Shown one piece after another: positions 15,400 to 20,764 of a DNA stretch of 64,000 nt. Both the position numbers and the translations under genes were made by a program. The notes beneath the pieces were generated by a model that saw only the letters and a program-made list of their open reading frames with translations, was not told where the DNA came from and did not search any database. Source of the stretch: a virus. The number at the start of each line of letters is the position of its first letter. Positions within the stretch are counted from its first letter, which is position 1. The DNA is taken from positions 1-64,000 of IMG/VR virus record IMGVR_UViG_3300042991_000159; one strand, given 5' to 3'.

Positions 15400-15481
15400 G
15401 CTCTTGTGGGGGAATTGGCAGACCCGCTAGTCTTAGGAACTAGTGTCGAAAGGCGTGTCAGTTCGAGTCTGACCGAGAGTA
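15400..15481 (+). tRNA. tRNA-Leu (TAG)
   Basis: Class II tRNA. Anticodon arm CTAGT-CTTAGGA-ACTAG, long variable arm, T loop TTCGAGT, acceptor GCTCTTG with CGAGAGT (wobble pairs at both G-T positions). Confidence 0.92.
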
Positions 15482-15517
15482 TGATTTTAAATGTTAACAT
15501 TAAAAAAACAATCAGTT

Positions 15518-15697
15518 ATGAACGCAAGAAAATCAGCAGTGTTATTTGCACTTGGAATTGTATGGTTAGGTGCTGTTATATGGGGTTTTGCTCATGGAGT
15601 ACAACAAACTGAAGTTGGTGCTAAAATCGCTTGGATTGGTGGATCATTAGTATTTACAGCTTTAGGTGTATTTCTTTCTTACAAATTGAAAAAATAA
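15518..15697 (+). CDS. Two-span small membrane protein
   Basis: 59 residues from the ATG at 15518; an in-frame ATG at 15491 would add nine residues, but the A-rich leader typical of this region (TAACATTAAAAAAACAATCAG, read across 15495-15515) lies just before 15518. Two hydrophobic helices (AVLFALGIVWLGAVIWGFAHG and IAWIGGSLVFTALGVFLSY, each read in part) and a KLKK end. Possibly part of the lysis or envelope cluster started at 14277. Confidence 0.55.
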   Translation: MNARKSAVLFALGIVWLGAVIWGFAHGVQQTEVGAKIAWIGGSLVFTALGVFLSYKLKK

Positions 15698-15716
15698 AGT
15701 ATATACAAAGAAAAAT

Positions 15717-15746
15717 TTGTTTTTCTCGAAAAAGGAGTTAAATTTG
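15717..15746 (+). promoter_or_regulatory. Bacteroidetes-type promoter for leader 2 and tRNA-Thr
   Basis: TTTG at 15716-15719 (TTG 15717-15719), a 19-base spacer, then TAAATTTG at 15739-15746: an exact TTG-N19-TANNTTTG match. The upstream box sits in the loop of an AGAAAAA/TTTTTCT inverted repeat. Confidence 0.7.
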
Positions 15747-15770
15747 TATTGTACTTAAATTTTTAACACA

Positions 15771-15848
15771 ATGTTAGTTCGATTTAGATATACGAAATAT
15801 TCAAGTTGCAAGGGCACATCCTCTGCAAGATGGGACTTCTATATCTAA
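15771..15848 (+). CDS. Leader peptide 2 (25 residues) of a putative attenuator
   Basis: A 25-codon frame that starts ~20 bases after the predicted transcription start. Thr codons ACG (codon 8) and ACA (codon 16) precede a tRNA-Thr(TGT) gene, which would read both; Ser, Arg and Tyr codons are also frequent, so the specificity is uncertain. Codons 5-7 cover RNA strand 1 and codons 20-26 cover strand 2 of the attenuator, so a stalled ribosome would free strand 2. Confidence 0.5.
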   Translation: MLVRFRYTKYSSCKGTSSARWDFYI

Positions 15849-15926
15849 CTAAAAGAAAATTTTTTATTTTTCATTGTTCAGATTTTGTGATCTAAGTCCC
15901 ATTCTTAAACGAGTGGGACTTTTTTA
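15784..15926 (+). promoter_or_regulatory. Putative transcription attenuator before tRNA-Thr
   Basis: Strands 1:2 pair TTAGATATA (15784-15792) with TATATCTAA (15840-15848), 9 bp perfect. Strands 2:3 pair ATGGGACTT (15830-15838) with AAGTCCCAT (15894-15902), 9 bp perfect. Strands 3:4 form the terminator: AAGTCCCATTC (15894-15904) with GAGTGGGACTT (15911-15921), 11 bp, followed by T residues. 2:3 excludes the terminator; 1:2 is contiguous with the strand-2 block. Confidence 0.65.
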
Positions 15927-15928
15927 TT

Positions 15929-16001
15929 GCCACTGTAGCTCAGTTGGTAGAGCTGTTCACTTGTAATGAACGGGTCGGGGGTTCGATTCCTCTCGGTGGC
16001 T
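15929..16001 (+). tRNA. tRNA-Thr (TGT)
   Basis: Acceptor GCCACTG with CGGTGGC, D arm GCTC..GAGC, anticodon arm GTTCA-CTTGTAA-TGAAC, T loop TTCGATT, discriminator T. It starts three bases after the U-tract of attenuator 2. Confidence 0.95.
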
Positions 16002-16029
16002 CAAGTTTAACTTAAAATTCTTTGACGTT

Positions 16030-16524
16030 ATGGCAGTATATTTTATAAATAGTAATGGTATGCATATTAGTAGATCAACGATAGGTCTTATTGATAGTAA
16101 TCAATATAATGTGCAAGTTGGTATTTTACATGGTCCTAACGAAGGATATAAACTTTCGTTTGATGGAGAGATAATTAGAGAACAATTACCATTAAACGAA
16201 TTTATAGTAAGATTAATCGAGGGAGAAACGATTGATAAAAATGGTCCAGAAATACATCGTGATATTCAAACTGTAATTAATGCTTTAAATCGTGGAAAAA
16301 AAGAAGAGATAGAAGCAGTAGCTAGATGGTTAGATCATAGATATTCTAATTTAATAAGAAACGGGAAAATAATATTAATGCAGCATACTTATCGACATTC
16401 TTATTATAGTGAAAGTATTGGTAGCAGAGAGAGGTCTATTCAACAGTCTCAACCTATGACAACAGATGAAGCATATCAAAAATCAGTAACAGATGATGAA
16501 GTCTATTACACAATGATTAAATAA
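16030..16524 (+). CDS. Hypothetical protein
   Basis: 164 residues, unrecognised. It begins with a beta-rich part (VYFINSNGMHISRSTIGLI) and has a helical middle (EIHRDIQTVINALNRGKKEEIEAVARWLDHRY). The C-terminus is polar. No signal, membrane segment or catalytic motif is evident. It lies between tRNA-Thr and tRNA-Lys, with a TTAACTTAAAAT-type leader. Confidence 0.6.
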   Translation: MAVYFINSNGMHISRSTIGLIDSNQYNVQVGILHGPNEGYKLSFDGEIIREQLPLNEFIVRLIEGETIDKNGPEIHRDIQTVINALNRGKKEEIEAVARWLDHRYSNLIRNGKIILMQHTYRHSYYSESIGSRERSIQQSQPMTTDEAYQKSVTDDEVYYTMIK

Positions 16525-16525
16525 C

Positions 16526-16599
16526 GCCTCTATAACTCAGTTGGCTAGAGTACCACCCTTTTAAGGTGGGAGTCCTGCGTTCAAGTCGCAGTGGGGGTA
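16526..16599 (+). tRNA. tRNA-Lys (TTT)
   Basis: Anticodon arm CCACC-CTTTTAA-GGTGG, T loop TTCAAGT, acceptor GCCTCTA with TGGGGGT including several G-T pairs. It starts one base after the preceding stop. Confidence 0.9.
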
Positions 16600-16602
16600 C
16601 AA

Positions 16603-16668
16603 TTAATGACTAATATATTAGTCATTAAGTACCAAAATAAGGCTTAATGACTAATATATTAATCATTA
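16603..16668 (+). repeat. Tandem palindromic hairpins between two tRNAs
   Basis: 16603-16628 is a perfect 26-base palindrome centred on TAATATATTA with GTCATT flanks; 16644-16668 is a second near-identical copy with a single C-A mismatch. The copies are 15 bases apart. They may be processing (RNase III-type) or protein-binding sites; no T run follows. Confidence 0.7.
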
Positions 16669-16669
16669 T

Positions 16670-16743
16670 ACACACGTAGTTCAACTGGATAGAATAGGTG
16701 GCTACGGACCATCTGGTTGTGGGTTCGAGTCCTACCGTGTGTA
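16670..16743 (+). tRNA. tRNA-Arg (ACG)
   Basis: Acceptor ACACACG with CGTGTGT, anticodon arm GGTGG-CTACGGA-CCATC, T loop TTCGAGT. The anticodon ACG needs A34-to-inosine editing by a TadA-type enzyme, presumably the host's. Confidence 0.92.
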
Positions 16744-16759
16744 CTAAAAATTAAAAATT

Positions 16760-16891
16760 ATGATACGTAAAATTAGAAAATATATCTACGATAAAAATGA
16801 AGTTAGAAAAATAGCTGGTACTTTTAATCCTTATATTCCATATGAGAAGAGAAAAATAATGGCTATGAGATATTTAGAAATGCATAAATAA
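16760..16891 (+). CDS. Tiny basic protein
   Basis: 43 residues, strongly basic and rich in Lys/Arg/Tyr (IRKIRKYIYDKNEVRKIAG). It is preceded by an A-rich leader and stops one base before tRNA-Phe. No known family; nucleic-acid binding is likely from charge. Confidence 0.5.
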   Translation: MIRKIRKYIYDKNEVRKIAGTFNPYIPYEKRKIMAMRYLEMHK

Positions 16892-16892
16892 T

Positions 16893-16965
16893 GGAGCAGT
16901 AGCTCAGTCGGTAGAGCACCAGACTGAAAATCTGGGTGTCGGCAGTTCAATTCTGTCCTGTTCCA
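16893..16965 (+). tRNA. tRNA-Phe (GAA)
   Basis: Acceptor GGAGCAG with CTGTTCC (one G-T), D arm GCTC..GAGC, anticodon arm CCAGA-CTGAAAA-TCTGG, T loop TTCAATT. Confidence 0.94.
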
Positions 16966-16978
16966 CATTTAAGAAGTA

Positions 16979-17044
16979 GTGCAGTTTCGTAGTGGCGGGT
17001 TCTGCGCTCGAAAGAGAACCAAAAAACCCATACCCATGCGGGTT
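16979..17044 (+). other. Structured spacer overlapping the start of tRNA-Gly
   Basis: GTGCAG (16979-16984) can pair with CTGCGC (17002-17007), and GGTTCT (16998-17003) with AGAACC (17015-17020); the two are exclusive. AACCC (17025-17029) can pair either with GGGTT at 16997-17001 or with GGGTT of the tRNA-Gly acceptor (17040-17044). The segment GCGGGTT at 16995-17001 repeats the tRNA-Gly 5' end, so it may be a tRNA remnant. Confidence 0.3.
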
Positions 17045-17111
17045 TAGCTCAATTTGGCAGAGCGTCTGCCTTCCAAGCAGAGGGTTGAGAGTTCGAGTCT
17101 CTTGATCCGCA
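17038..17111 (+). tRNA. tRNA-Gly (TCC)
   Basis: Acceptor GCGGGTT with GATCCGC, D arm GCTC..GAGC, anticodon arm TCTGC-CTTCCAA-GCAGA, T loop TTCGAGT. Confidence 0.94.
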
Positions 17112-17113
17112 CT

Positions 17114-17275
17114 AAAGTATCACTATCAGCATAGGGATTGCCCTAATGTTCTGAGAGAGTGAACGGTTTGGGATTTTGTAAAAAGAATCACTTATTAAGG
17201 CTCTTCTGAGACATTCAAGGAACTCGTAATGTAGTCTTCGGGGAAAGCGGTAGGACTCCGTAAGTGATACTTTTT
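17114..17275 (+). ncRNA. Structured RNA element with switchable closing stem
   Basis: A perfect 11-bp closing stem, AAAGTATCACT (17114-17124) with AGTGATACTTT (17263-17273), encloses ~138 bases and is followed by more T. Inside: TAGGG-ATTG-CCCTA (17132-17145) and AGTC/GACT near 17233 and 17253. An internal ATCACTTA (17187-17194) is fully complementary to TAAGTGAT (17261-17268), so the 3' strand has two alternative partners. It contains no gene and matches no RNA class I recognise. It lies between tRNA-Gly and tRNA-Tyr. Confidence 0.45.
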
Positions 17276-17285
17276 AAAATATAAT

Positions 17286-17369
17286 GGGTCGGTGGCTGAG
17301 TGGTTAAAGGCGTTGGACTGTAAATCCAATCGTGTCATGCGTTCGGGGGTTCGAATCCCTCCCTGCCCA
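17286..17369 (+). tRNA. tRNA-Tyr (GTA)
   Basis: Class II tRNA. Anticodon arm TTGGA-CTGTAAA-TCCAA, variable arm, T arm GGGGG-TTCGAAT-CCCTC, acceptor GGGTCGG with CCTGCCC (one mismatch). Confidence 0.92.
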
Positions 17370-17373
17370 CAAT

Positions 17374-17444
17374 GGTTCTATGTCCGAGTGGCTAGGTCAC
17401 TGTCTGCAAAACAGTTTACACTGGTTCGAGTCCAGTTAGAACCT
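17374..17444 (+). tRNA. tRNA-Cys (GCA)
   Basis: Acceptor GGTTCTA with TAGAACC, anticodon arm ACTGT-CTGCAAA-ACAGT, T loop TTCGAGT, discriminator T. Confidence 0.94.
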
Positions 17445-17463
17445 CTAACTAAAAATAAGAAAT

Positions 17464-17682
17464 ATGAATTTATACATGGTAGAATTTGACACTACAACTT
17501 ATATAGTCGTGGCAAAAGATGAAGAAGATTTACTTGATCTCTTACACAAAAGAGATTCTGGTTTCCAAAAAGAAGTAGATAGAGGTATTGTTTATATGTG
17601 GGATTTAAGAACTATAGACCCTGTTGAAGTAACTGTTATAAACCAAGATAAACCAAAAATAGTATTTGTCGTATCCCATTAA
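17464..17682 (+). CDS. Small hypothetical protein
   Basis: 72 residues, unrecognised. It begins MNLYMVEFDTTTYIVVAKDEEDLLDLL, a strand-strand-helix layout of a small alpha/beta domain, with a second half ending in a hydrophobic strand (KIVFVVSH). It has a TAACTAAAAATAAGAAAT leader and stops six bases before tRNA-Ser. Confidence 0.55.
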   Translation: MNLYMVEFDTTTYIVVAKDEEDLLDLLHKRDSGFQKEVDRGIVYMWDLRTIDPVEVTVINQDKPKIVFVVSH

Positions 17683-17688
17683 AGTATT

Positions 17689-17772
17689 GGAAGTAATCTG
17701 GCTGGATGAAGGACTGCTCTTGAAAAGCAGTAATACAGTGATGTATTGTGGGTTCGAGTCCTACTGCTTCCG
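17689..17772 (+). tRNA. tRNA-Ser (TGA)
   Basis: Class II tRNA. Acceptor GGAAGTA with TGCTTCC, anticodon arm CTGCT-CTTGAAA-AGCAG, variable arm TACAGTGATGTA, T loop TTCGAGT, discriminator G. Confidence 0.93.
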
Positions 17773-17777
17773 CATAT

Positions 17778-17851
17778 GCATCTGTAGCTCAGTTGGACAG
17801 AGCAACGCCCTTCTAAGGCGTGGGTCAACCGTTCGAATCGGTTCAGGTGTA
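17778..17851 (+). tRNA. tRNA-Arg (TCT)
   Basis: Acceptor GCATCTG with CAGGTGT, D arm GCTC..GAGC, anticodon loop CTTCTAA on a CGCC/GGCG stem, T loop TTCGAAT. Confidence 0.94.
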
Positions 17852-17856
17852 CCACT

Positions 17857-17940
17857 GGAAGTATTCTCCTAAATGGTAAAGGTCCACCCTGCTAAGGTGG
17901 TGTCATTCGTGGCATATAGGTTCGATTCCTGTTACTTCCG
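17857..17940 (+). tRNA. tRNA-Ser (GCT)
   Basis: Class II tRNA. Acceptor GGAAGTA with TACTTCC, anticodon arm CCACC-CTGCTAA-GGTGG, variable arm, T loop TTCGATT, discriminator G. It shares its acceptor with tRNA-Ser(TGA), consistent with a duplicated origin. Confidence 0.93.
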
Positions 17941-17972
17941 CTAACTAAATTATTAATTTAAGAGAGAAAAAA

Positions 17973-18662
17973 ATGAAAACATCAGTAAACATGATTCGTA
18001 AGATAGGTATGTTCGAAATCGAACAACGAACTTTCGATGGATATTTTGAAGCAAATATGTTACTTCAACAATGGAATAGAGTTAAACAGAATACACCAAA
18101 AAAAATAGTTGAATTTCTAAGAAATGAAAAAACAATTGAGTTTATTAAACAAATTAAGAAAGAAGAAGGTATTTATAACTCATTGATACACAGTAGGGGA
18201 GAAAAATCACCAACTGATAATCAAGTAGTTATAATAATCAAAGGAAGAAGAACAAAAAAAGGTCCAACACCAGATCGTGTATTTATGCATCCTTATTTAT
18301 TTGTTGATTTTGCAATGTGGTTAAATCCTAAATTCAAATATCATGTAATTAAATTTGTTTACGATTCGTTAATGGATTATAGAAATAATGCAGGAGATTT
18401 ATATAAAGGACTTTCTCAATCTGTCAGTACACTTACAAATATAAGTTACGCTAGAGTAGGCAAAGGTTTGAATTTCATTGTATTTGGTGAGCATAAAAAA
18501 GGAATTCGTAATACTGGAACAGTTGAACAATTACAGGAACTTAACGATATTCAAAAACAATTAGCGTTTAGTATTGAAATGGGACTTATCACTTCTTTTA
18601 AAGAATTAATGGATACCATGATAAAAATATATAGAAAAAAGCAAAAATTTAATTTATTTTGA
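17973..18662 (+). CDS. KilA-N domain protein
   Basis: 229 residues. The N-terminal ~140 residues follow the KilA-N pattern: FDGYFEANMLLQQWN, KKIVEFLRNEKTIEFI, then a basic IIIKGRRTKKGPTPDRVFMHPYLFVDFAMWLNPKFKYHVIKFVYD stretch (read in parts) with the conserved helix 'hP.L..~~A.Wl.p.F...V'. KilA-N domains bind DNA and are common in large phages. The C-terminal part is helical and unrecognised. A likely role is regulation or interference with host DNA functions, by family analogy. It has a TAACTAAAT leader after tRNA-Ser. Confidence 0.8.
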   Translation: MKTSVNMIRKIGMFEIEQRTFDGYFEANMLLQQWNRVKQNTPKKIVEFLRNEKTIEFIKQIKKEEGIYNSLIHSRGEKSPTDNQVVIIIKGRRTKKGPTPDRVFMHPYLFVDFAMWLNPKFKYHVIKFVYDSLMDYRNNAGDLYKGLSQSVSTLTNISYARVGKGLNFIVFGEHKKGIRNTGTVEQLQELNDIQKQLAFSIEMGLITSFKELMDTMIKIYRKKQKFNLF

Positions 18663-18670
18663 TAACTTTG
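18663..18670 (+). promoter_or_regulatory. Possible -7 promoter box
   Basis: TAACTTTG directly after the KilA-N stop fits TANNTTTG, 29 bases before the next ATG. No TTG is found at the expected upstream distance, so support is partial. Confidence 0.35.
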
Positions 18671-18698
18671 TCTTATAATATTTCAAACTTTAATGATC

Positions 18699-18797
18699 AT
18701 GGCAAAGAAATCAGGTAATAAATCGGCTCCCAAAGATAAAGGAATGGGACAAGGTAAAAAAGGTTCTGGTAAAAAAGGATCATGCAAAAGAAAATAA
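18699..18797 (+). CDS. Tiny Lys/Gly-rich protein
   Basis: 32 residues, nearly all Lys, Gly and Ser (KDKGMGQGKKGSGKKGSCKR). Such low-complexity basic peptides occur in other Bacteroidetes phages. Its TAA is followed one base later by the ATG of leader peptide 3, so the two may be translated in sequence. Confidence 0.45.
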   Translation: MAKKSGNKSAPKDKGMGQGKKGSGKKGSCKRK

Positions 18798-18798
18798 A

Positions 18799-18879
18799 AT
18801 GATGAAAACATTAGTTATTAATATATGGAACCAAATTGATGTGGATCAGGCGATCTACAATCAGGGAACTATGTATTAA
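18799..18879 (+). CDS. Leader peptide 3 (26 residues) of a putative attenuator
   Basis: A 26-codon frame directly after the Lys/Gly-rich gene. Val codons GTT (codon 6) and GTG (codon 15) precede a tRNA-Val(TAC) gene; Ile and Asn codons are as frequent or more so. A ribosome paused at codon 15 (18841-18843) would cover strand 1 and leave strand 2 (18859-18874) free. Confidence 0.45.
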   Translation: MMKTLVINIWNQIDVDQAIYNQGTMY

Positions 18880-18940
18880 AAAAACCTTTTGAACTATTCA
18901 ACATAGAACCCTGATTCCCCTAAGAGTCAGGGTTTTTTAT
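18835..18940 (+). promoter_or_regulatory. Putative transcription attenuator before tRNA-Val
   Basis: Strands 1:2 form ATTG..TGGATC (18835-18847) with GATCTACAAT (18852-18861). Strands 2:3 pair AATCAGGG-aa-CTATGT (18859-18874) with ACATAG-aa-CCCTGATT (18901-18916): 14 bp around one AA/AA internal loop. Strands 3:4 are the terminator AACCCTGA (18907-18914) with TCAGGGTT (18927-18934), then TTTT. 2:3 and 3:4 are mutually exclusive. Confidence 0.65.
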
Positions 18941-18941
18941 T

Positions 18942-19016
18942 GCTTCTTTAACTCAGTTGGTTCAGAGTGCAATTTTTACAAGATTGAAGTCGGTGGTTCG
19001 AATCCATCAAGAAGCA
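18942..19016 (+). tRNA. tRNA-Val (TAC)
   Basis: Acceptor GCTTCTT with AAGAAGC, anticodon arm CAATT-TTTACAA-GATTG, T loop TTCGAAT, discriminator A. Confidence 0.92.
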
Positions 19017-19094
19017 CTATCGCATAGAGGTTTGCATGATGTGGAGTCTTCCTCTCGTTAAACAAAAAAATGGTTACAGGGATGTGGCCGCCAC

Positions 19095-19167
19095 GGGGAT
19101 TTAGCTCAGTTGGAAGAGCACTTGATTTGCACTCAAGAGGTCATCGGTTCGACTCCGTTAATCTCCA
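19095..19167 (+). tRNA. tRNA-Ala (TGC)
   Basis: Acceptor GGGGATT with AATCTCC, D arm GCTC..GAGC, anticodon arm CTTGA-TTTGCAC-TCAAG, T loop TTCGACT. The 78-base spacer before it contains weak hairpins (AGAGG/CCTCT at 19026/19051; GTGG/CCAC at 19084/19091) and nothing I can name. Confidence 0.94.
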
Positions 19168-19212
19168 CTAAGTAATGTTCATTGACGTATTGTTTAATTA
19201 AAATTATTTTAT

Positions 19213-19626
19213 ATGGTAGAAAAATTAAAAGTCTACACTGCTGGTGGATTTCATGGTGATTGGAGAGAACGAATAAACAAAATTCTTGCAGAGAAATTTA
19301 TTGTTCTTGATCCTTTCAGTAAGGAATTTGATTCTTCTAAAGGTGAACGTAAACATTTATCATATGAGGAATATACAGTTTGGGATTTATGGGCAATTAG
19401 AACAGCAGATATAGTATTTGTATACTCTCAACGTACTAATCCCGGTCAAGGTTATATAGTTGAAGCTGGATATGCTAAAGGACTTGGTAAAACTGTTATT
19501 CTTGTAAGAGAAGAAAACAATGAACATATGCCTGACAAATATCTGAATTTTATTGATTGTGTAGCAGATTTTGTTTGCCACGATTTCAATGAAGGTGTTG
19601 AGTTTCTTACCAGACTTTCACTTTAA
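19213..19626 (+). CDS. Nucleoside 2-deoxyribosyltransferase-like protein
   Basis: 137 residues. It matches the nucleoside deoxyribosyltransferase fold: VYTAGGFHGDWRERIN at the start, LDPFSKEFD, then WAIRTADIVFVYSQRTNPGQGYIVEAGYAKGLGKTVILV (in parts, residues ~55-100). The Glu in IVEAGYA is the catalytic nucleophile position and the G.A.A.GK pattern is conserved. Such enzymes swap or hydrolyse nucleobases on (deoxy)nucleosides or related NAD-type substrates. In a phage this suggests nucleotide salvage, base modification or counter-defence; the substrate cannot be read from sequence. Confidence 0.75.
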   Translation: MVEKLKVYTAGGFHGDWRERINKILAEKFIVLDPFSKEFDSSKGERKHLSYEEYTVWDLWAIRTADIVFVYSQRTNPGQGYIVEAGYAKGLGKTVILVREENNEHMPDKYLNFIDCVADFVCHDFNEGVEFLTRLSL

Positions 19627-19634
19627 AAGAATAA

Positions 19635-19708
19635 TGCCTTGTAGCTCAGTCGGTTAGAGCAGTGGACTGTTAATCCAAAGGTCGTAAGTTCAAGTCTTAC
19701 CGAGGCAG
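19635..19708 (+). tRNA. tRNA-Asn (GTT)
   Basis: Acceptor TGCCTTG with CGAGGCA, D arm GCTC..GAGC, anticodon loop CTGTTAA on a four-pair TGGA/TCCA stem, T loop TTCAAGT, discriminator G. Confidence 0.92.
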
Positions 19709-19710
19709 CT

Positions 19711-19830
19711 ACTCTCTATATCTCGGATCACGCCCTGAAATGGGAACCGTGGCTGGTATCCACTATAAACTACTACCGGAACAAGTGATTGGATAACTTT
19801 ACGTTTGCGGGATTTGATATAGAGAGTTTT
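19711..19830 (+). ncRNA. Structured RNA element between tRNA-Asn and tRNA-Met
   Basis: A perfect 12-bp closing stem, ACTCTCTATATC (19711-19722) with GATATAGAGAGT (19816-19827), followed by TTT. Inside are CACGCCC/GGG..CGTG (19729-19751), CTGGTA/TACCGG (19753-19779) and AAGT/ACTT near 19784 and 19796. GGAT (19725-19728) could also pair with ATCC (19758-19761) as a pseudoknot. It has no coding frame of note and belongs to no class I recognise; it could be a riboswitch-like element or a small RNA released by tRNA processing. Confidence 0.45.
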
Positions 19831-19832
19831 AT

Positions 19833-19906
19833 TGACCCTTAGCACAGATGGTTAGTGCAATTCGCTCATAACGAAAAGGTCGTGTGTTCGATTCACACAG
19901 GGTCAA
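19833..19906 (+). tRNA. tRNA-Met (CAT)
   Basis: Acceptor TGACCCT with AGGGTCA, anticodon loop CTCATAA on TTCG/CGAA, T loop TTCGATT. The GGG/CCC anticodon-stem pairs of initiators are absent. A CAT anticodon could also be a lysidine-modified tRNA-Ile. Confidence 0.88.
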
Positions 19907-19951
19907 CAATTTTTCGTATCTTGTAAGCTTAACCAAGTAAAATTTTAAATC

Positions 19952-20755
19952 ATGTGTTTTAAAAACTTATTTAATAGACCTGAGAAACCAGAATTACATC
20001 CTGCAAGACGAGCATTATTATTTGGAATAAACGATTATCCCGGTAGTAGCAGTGATCTAAATGGTTGCGTTAACGATGTTTATGACGTTAAAGAAAAATT
20101 AGATTCTCTTTATCCAGATTTTGTAACAAAAATGTTTACGGATGTAAATGCTACAATATCTACTTTTGAATACGAACTTGCAAAAGAAATTGAAAAACTT
20201 CAAGCAGGAGATGTTTTATTAGTTCATTATTCTGGTCACGGTACTTATGTAACTGATAAGAGTGGTGATGAAGAGGATGGATACGATGAAGCTCTTTATC
20301 TTTATGACGGACCATTAATTGACGATGATATTCGTGGTATGCTAGAAGGTATTCCAGATGGTGCAACGGTAGTACTCATATTTGATTGCTGTTATTCTGG
20401 TACAATTAGCAGATCGGTGTTACCCAAGATAGAAAAAAACCGATTTTACCCAAATCCTGTTAGTAAAAAAAGTACTGGTTCTTTAAAAATAAGAAACAGA
20501 TTTGCGAAAGGTGATAATATGAGATGGATAACATTCTCAGGGTCAGATGAACATCAGACAAGTGCAGATGCTTATATTGATGGAAAATATAATGGAGCAT
20601 TTACATATTTCTTATTAAAATATCTTAAACCGGGAATTACTTATAAACAATGGGCAAACTATGTAAGCGAAGCCTTTGAAAATTCTCGTTTTGAACAAAG
20701 ACCTCAAATAGAAGGACCGGAAGGATTATTAAATAACTTAATATTTTACATTTAA
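19952..20755 (+). CDS. Metacaspase-like cysteine protease (peptidase C14)
   Basis: 267 residues. It has the caspase-fold pattern RALLFGINDYPGSSSDLNGCVND at the start, catalytic His96 in VHYSGHGTYV, and catalytic Cys147 in IFDCCYSGTI, preceded by the acidic S1-type loop and followed by WITFSGSDEHQTSAD and GAFTYFLLKYL (p10-like part). Both catalytic residues and the usual length of a single-domain bacterial metacaspase are present, so it is probably active. There is no signal peptide, so it would act in the cytoplasm. A protease in the accessory tRNA region suggests host takeover, phage protein processing or counter-defence; caspase-like proteases are also effectors of bacterial immunity. The function is inferred. 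Confidence 0.85.
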   Translation: MCFKNLFNRPEKPELHPARRALLFGINDYPGSSSDLNGCVNDVYDVKEKLDSLYPDFVTKMFTDVNATISTFEYELAKEIEKLQAGDVLLVHYSGHGTYVTDKSGDEEDGYDEALYLYDGPLIDDDIRGMLEGIPDGATVVLIFDCCYSGTISRSVLPKIEKNRFYPNPVSKKSTGSLKIRNRFAKGDNMRWITFSGSDEHQTSADAYIDGKYNGAFTYFLLKYLKPGITYKQWANYVSEAFENSRFEQRPQIEGPEGLLNNLIFYI

Positions 20756-20764
20756 TATAATATT

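Noticed and set aside
15406-15612. A 68-codon plus-strand frame starting inside tRNA-Leu(TAG)
   Set aside because: It runs through a clear tRNA and is in another frame from the well-formed two-span membrane protein at 15518-15697.
17292-17489. A 65-codon frame across tRNA-Tyr and tRNA-Cys
   Set aside because: Both tRNAs fold cleanly; the frame is a by-product of their sequence.
17666-17872. A 68-codon frame over tRNA-Ser and tRNA-Arg
   Set aside because: It overlaps three tRNAs and has no family features.
19036-19104. A 22-codon frame (MMWSLPLVK...) before tRNA-Ala, considered as a fourth leader peptide
   Set aside because: There is no terminator or alternative-hairpin set and the frame ends inside the tRNA.
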